A stretch of DNA of 51,427 nt. Source: Chromatiales bacterium (GTDB lineage: Bacteria; Pseudomonadota; Gammaproteobacteria; Poriferisulfidales; Oxydemutatoraceae). Positions 49,493 to 51,427 of this stretch are shown here, piece by piece (position 1 is the first letter of the stretch; every line of letters begins with the position of its first letter). The position numbers and the translations under genes were made by a program. The stretch covers positions 1 through 51,427 of the forward strand of contig JACONC010000012.1 in assembly GCA_014323925.1 (NCBI GenBank). The letters run 5' to 3'. Under the pieces are notes generated by a model. That model worked only from the letters and a program-made list of their open reading frames with translations, ran no database searches and was not told the origin of the DNA.

Positions 49493-49805
49493 GCAAGCTA
49501 AGCTTGTCGGGCTTATCCCTCCATTCGTCGGCGTCCGACGGAGCTTCTTTCTTAACCGTTATTACCGGCCATTTTTGACAAAGCTCATTGTTCAATTCGA
49601 GGAATTTCTTTTGCTCTTCTTCTAGATCGTCTTCGGACAAAATGGCATCTATCGGACATTCGGGCTCACACAGCGAGCAGTCAATACATTCCTCCGGGTC
49701 TATCACTAGGAAGTTAGGTCCCTCGTGAAAACAATCCACTGGGCATACTTCCACACAATCGGTATATTTACACTTGATGCAATTTTCCGTAACTACGAAA
49801 GTCAT
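49482..49805 (-). CDS. fdxA: 7Fe ferredoxin FdxA
   Basis: A small electron carrier with one 3Fe-4S and one 4Fe-4S cluster. It has [28 protein letters not shown], then [19 protein letters not shown], and an acidic C-terminal extension. The 107 residues match proteobacterial FdxA. A stronger promoter is expected upstream, toward the tRNA cluster. The following nuclease gene overlaps its stop. Confidence 0.95.
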   Translation of the reverse strand: MTFVVTENCIKCKYTDCVEVCPVDCFHEGPNFLVIDPEECIDCSLCEPECPIDAILSEDDLEEEQKKFLELNNELCQKWPVITVKKEAPSDADEWRDKPDKLSLLEY

Positions 49806-49886
49806 ATAGAAATCCTCCCTTAAACAGACTTATTGTATCTTATCATCGCATATTTTTTAGGTATAAGTAAATGTGGAGCAACGCGA

Positions 49887-49892
49887 TATAAT
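49887..49892 (+). promoter_or_regulatory. Candidate -10 box of the tRNA cluster
   Basis: A consensus TATAAT 11 bp before tRNA-Pro. No good -35 was seen at the usual spacing. Confidence 0.4.
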
Positions 49893-49903
49893 ACTCTGAT
49901 GTT

Positions 49904-49980
49904 CGGGGTATAGCGCAGTCTGGTAGCGCGCCTGCTTTGGGAGCAGGAAGTCAGAGGTTCAAATCCTCTTACCCCGACCA
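49904..49980 (+). tRNA. tRNA-Pro (TGG)
   Basis: A complete cloverleaf with acceptor CGGGGTA/TACCCCG, anticodon loop TTTGGGA (anticodon TGG), T-arm AGAGG TTCAAAT CCTCT and an encoded CCA. First of three tandem tRNAs. Confidence 0.97.
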
Positions 49981-50063
49981 CTTATGTAAAGGTATTTGCA
50001 ATGTCTAGCCATAACTAATAGCATTGCGTGTACTTTATATAATAGTGAAACAATTTCGGGTAG

Positions 50064-50140
50064 GCGCCTGTAGCTCATCTGGATAGAGCATCGGCCTTCT
50101 AAGCCGAGGGTAGCAGGTTCGAATCCTGCCAGGCGCGCCA
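50064..50140 (+). tRNA. tRNA-Arg (TCT)
   Basis: Acceptor GCGCCTG/CAGGCGC, anticodon loop CTTCTAA (anticodon TCT) between TCGGC and GCCGA, T-arm GCAGG TTCGAAT CCTGC, encoded CCA. It lies 83 bp after tRNA-Pro. Confidence 0.97.
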
Positions 50141-50189
50141 TAGAAAACTGCCACCGTTTATGCCGATCGGTTACAATAAGTTCAGGCGT

Positions 50190-50266
50190 GGTGGGCGTAG
50201 CTCAGTTGGTAGAGCACAGGATTGTGGCTCCTGAGGTCGTGGGTTCGATCCCCATCGTCCACCCCA
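50190..50266 (+). tRNA. tRNA-His (GTG)
   Basis: Acceptor GTGGGCG/CGTCCAC, the His-specific extra G at -1 (50190) facing C73, anticodon loop TTGTGGC (GTG), T-arm and encoded CCA. It is the last of the cluster; the methyltransferase gene ends 17 bp further on. Confidence 0.97.
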
Positions 50267-50283
50267 TATTTACCTGACTTGGC

Positions 50284-51159
50284 TTAGCGAAAAGTTATAT
50301 CCAGTTGTTTCTTTTTTGCACAACGAGTTCGATGTTTCCCTACATTTTTATTGTTTGCTTTTCTTTCCTTGAATGTTTCGTATACGCAATGGAGTTGTTT
50401 TTCCTTTTCTATTTTATCCAGTTCGCTTTGTGCATTTTTAAGCCTATCTTTAGACATATCTAAATATGCTTTGCCTATTTCAATGCCCAGATAATCAAAG
50501 CCCAGTAAAGTCGCGGCTACGGCTGTGGTACCGCTGCCTATATACGGATCAAGCACAAGCCCACCGGTTTTTTCATCCAGTAGCGACAGAATAATGCGGG
50601 TGGGTAACCACAATGGGAACGGTGCCGGATGTGCATTTTTGCCTTCAGGCATCGCCCGCCATAGAGATGTTAGCTTTGCATCCCTAGACGCCAGTTCCCG
50701 CCCCTTCTTGTTGTTGTCAATTGGTTTGTAGAGCCAATAAACTCTCTCATCTACCTGCCAAAATCTCCAGCCTCTGATATTGCCGGCAATCACCCTGTCC
50801 CAAATTATCTCCTGCTTGATAGTCCAGTTTGTTTTTCTCAGCCAATCCATCGGGTGAAACATCTCGCCATCTTCCCATCTTATTTTGTGGTTGTAGAAAA
50901 AAGAACCACCAGCTTTGGTAACCCGATAAATATCGTTCAATACCGCAATCTGATTATCTTGATACTCACCTTCGGGCAACTTGTCGCGGTATTCACAATA
51001 AACCACATTTTTGACGAGCCACCCCTTGTGTTTTTCCTGTTTGTTGTAAGGCGGCGATGTAATGCCCAAGTCGACAACCTCGTCGGGAATTGACTGTAAC
51101 ACAGTGCGTGCATCACCAGGCAGTATCTTGTTTCTATATTGACTGTCTTTAAGCATCAT
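50284..51159 (-). CDS. Beta-class DNA methyltransferase (N4-cytosine or N6-adenine), orphan
   Basis: A SAM-dependent DNA base methyltransferase. The catalytic motif TSPPY is at residues 34-38 and the SAM-binding motif LDPYIGSGTTAVAA at about 203-216, so the order IV-to-I defines the beta class. A helical region follows (DYLGIEIGKAYLDMSKDRL) and a basic C-terminal tail of about 50 residues. SPPY is common in N4-cytosine enzymes but also occurs in N6-adenine ones. No restriction enzyme gene is adjacent within the window. It lies between tRNA-His and an insertion-element end, suggesting insertion at a tRNA locus. Confidence 0.9.
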   Translation of the reverse strand: MMLKDSQYRNKILPGDARTVLQSIPDEVVDLGITSPPYNKQEKHKGWLVKNVVYCEYRDKLPEGEYQDNQIAVLNDIYRVTKAGGSFFYNHKIRWEDGEMFHPMDWLRKTNWTIKQEIIWDRVIAGNIRGWRFWQVDERVYWLYKPIDNNKKGRELASRDAKLTSLWRAMPEGKNAHPAPFPLWLPTRIILSLLDEKTGGLVLDPYIGSGTTAVAATLLGFDYLGIEIGKAYLDMSKDRLKNAQSELDKIEKEKQLHCVYETFKERKANNKNVGKHRTRCAKKKQLDITFR

Positions 51160-51331
51160 CTTGTATGTTCTTGTGTAGGTAATCGTAAAGTTTGATAGCT
51201 ATGAGGTGGCGATGGCTTTCTAATTCACTGAAATTGACAAAAACAGACACCTCTAACTCAGAATATTTTAATCTTTTGAGAAATTATATATTCAAGTATG
51301 CACTAAATCAAAGGTAGGTAGAAGGATCGGC

Positions 51332-51427
51332 ACTAGAAAGTTTTAGTCACAGAATTTGATAAGTGAGGATATGTAAGTAATTGTATAATCTCTTTATTTT
51401 CATAAAAACCTAACTAAGGAGATTACA
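51332..51427 (+). mobile_element. Insertion-element terminus, copy 2, running off the window
   Basis: ACTAGAAAGTTTTAGTCACA opens a 96-bp stretch that aligns without gaps with the inverted terminus of copy 1 (9076-8981). In copies 1 and 3 the transposase-like frame begins just after the matching GGAGATTAC-type motif, so the reading frame here would start past the window end. The gap 51160-51331 before it shows no gene. Confidence 0.75.

Overview
The window reads as a chromosome segment of a gammaproteobacterium. The markers are hslV-hslU-DUF971-ubiE-ubiJ-ubiB, mnmG/rsmG/parA/parB, rpsU-yqeY, a cytochrome c4-dsbA pair, gshB/ruvX/pyrR/aroC and a Pro(TGG)-Arg(TCT)-His(GTG) tRNA cluster. Base composition is moderate. 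Several conserved operons have missing or swapped partners: no dnaG-rpoD after rpsU, no pyrB/pyrC after pyrR, no prs beside rplY. Decayed insertion-sequence pieces and broken genes are present. A host-associated or otherwise streamlined marine-type bacterium would fit, but that is inference.

Layout. 1-3.2 kb: two paralogous porin genes in inverted orientation, separated by an IS256-family transposase remnant; the first runs off the window start and the second has lost its signal-peptide region. 3.2-6.0 kb: rplY-pth-ychF and a small membrane protein. 6.0-8.4 kb: a repeat-rich spacer, then a ferredoxin-fused flavin reductase, a GST-like protein and a tiny iron-sulfur protein. 8.4-9.1 kb: a short insertion element whose terminus recurs at 29.5 kb and at the right window edge, with its outermost bases also at 36.08 kb. 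9.2-10.5 kb: cytochrome c4 and dsbA. 10.5-16.8 kb: one long minus-strand run rpsU-yqeY-rpoH-mnmG-DUF302-rsmG-parA-parB. 16.9-18.5 kb: a TRAP-type binding protein and a tRNA-like sequence. 18.7-26.1 kb: hslVU-DUF971-ubiEJB-uvrD.

26.5-30.6 kb: glnA with a palindromic leader, then a GT9 and a GT25 glycosyltransferase with a decayed insertion element between them. 30.8-36 kb: thiD-thiE facing lepA-MBL-folP. 36.1-37.3 kb: a single gene that appears to join a PUA-like N-terminal region to a PD-(D/E)XK nuclease domain. It is bounded by short inverted repeats, the left one related to the insertion-element ends, and is the best candidate here for an undescribed defence module. 37.5-41.7 kb: gshB-ruvX-pyrR-aroC-MFS. 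41.6-46.6 kb: aat, a PF04339-type acyltransferase, trxB, a BtuF-like protein, DUF3108 and DUF2970. 46.6-49.8 kb: a large AddB-like nuclease and fdxA. 49.9-51.4 kb: three tRNAs, an orphan DNA methyltransferase and the start of another insertion-element copy.

Most genes are housekeeping: translation, protein quality control (hslVU, rpoH), ubiquinone, thiamine, folate, glutathione, aromatic amino acids and nitrogen assimilation. The accessory parts (porins, element copies, nuclease, methyltransferase, tRNA-like sequence) carry most of the interest. No CRISPR array, rRNA or prophage was seen.
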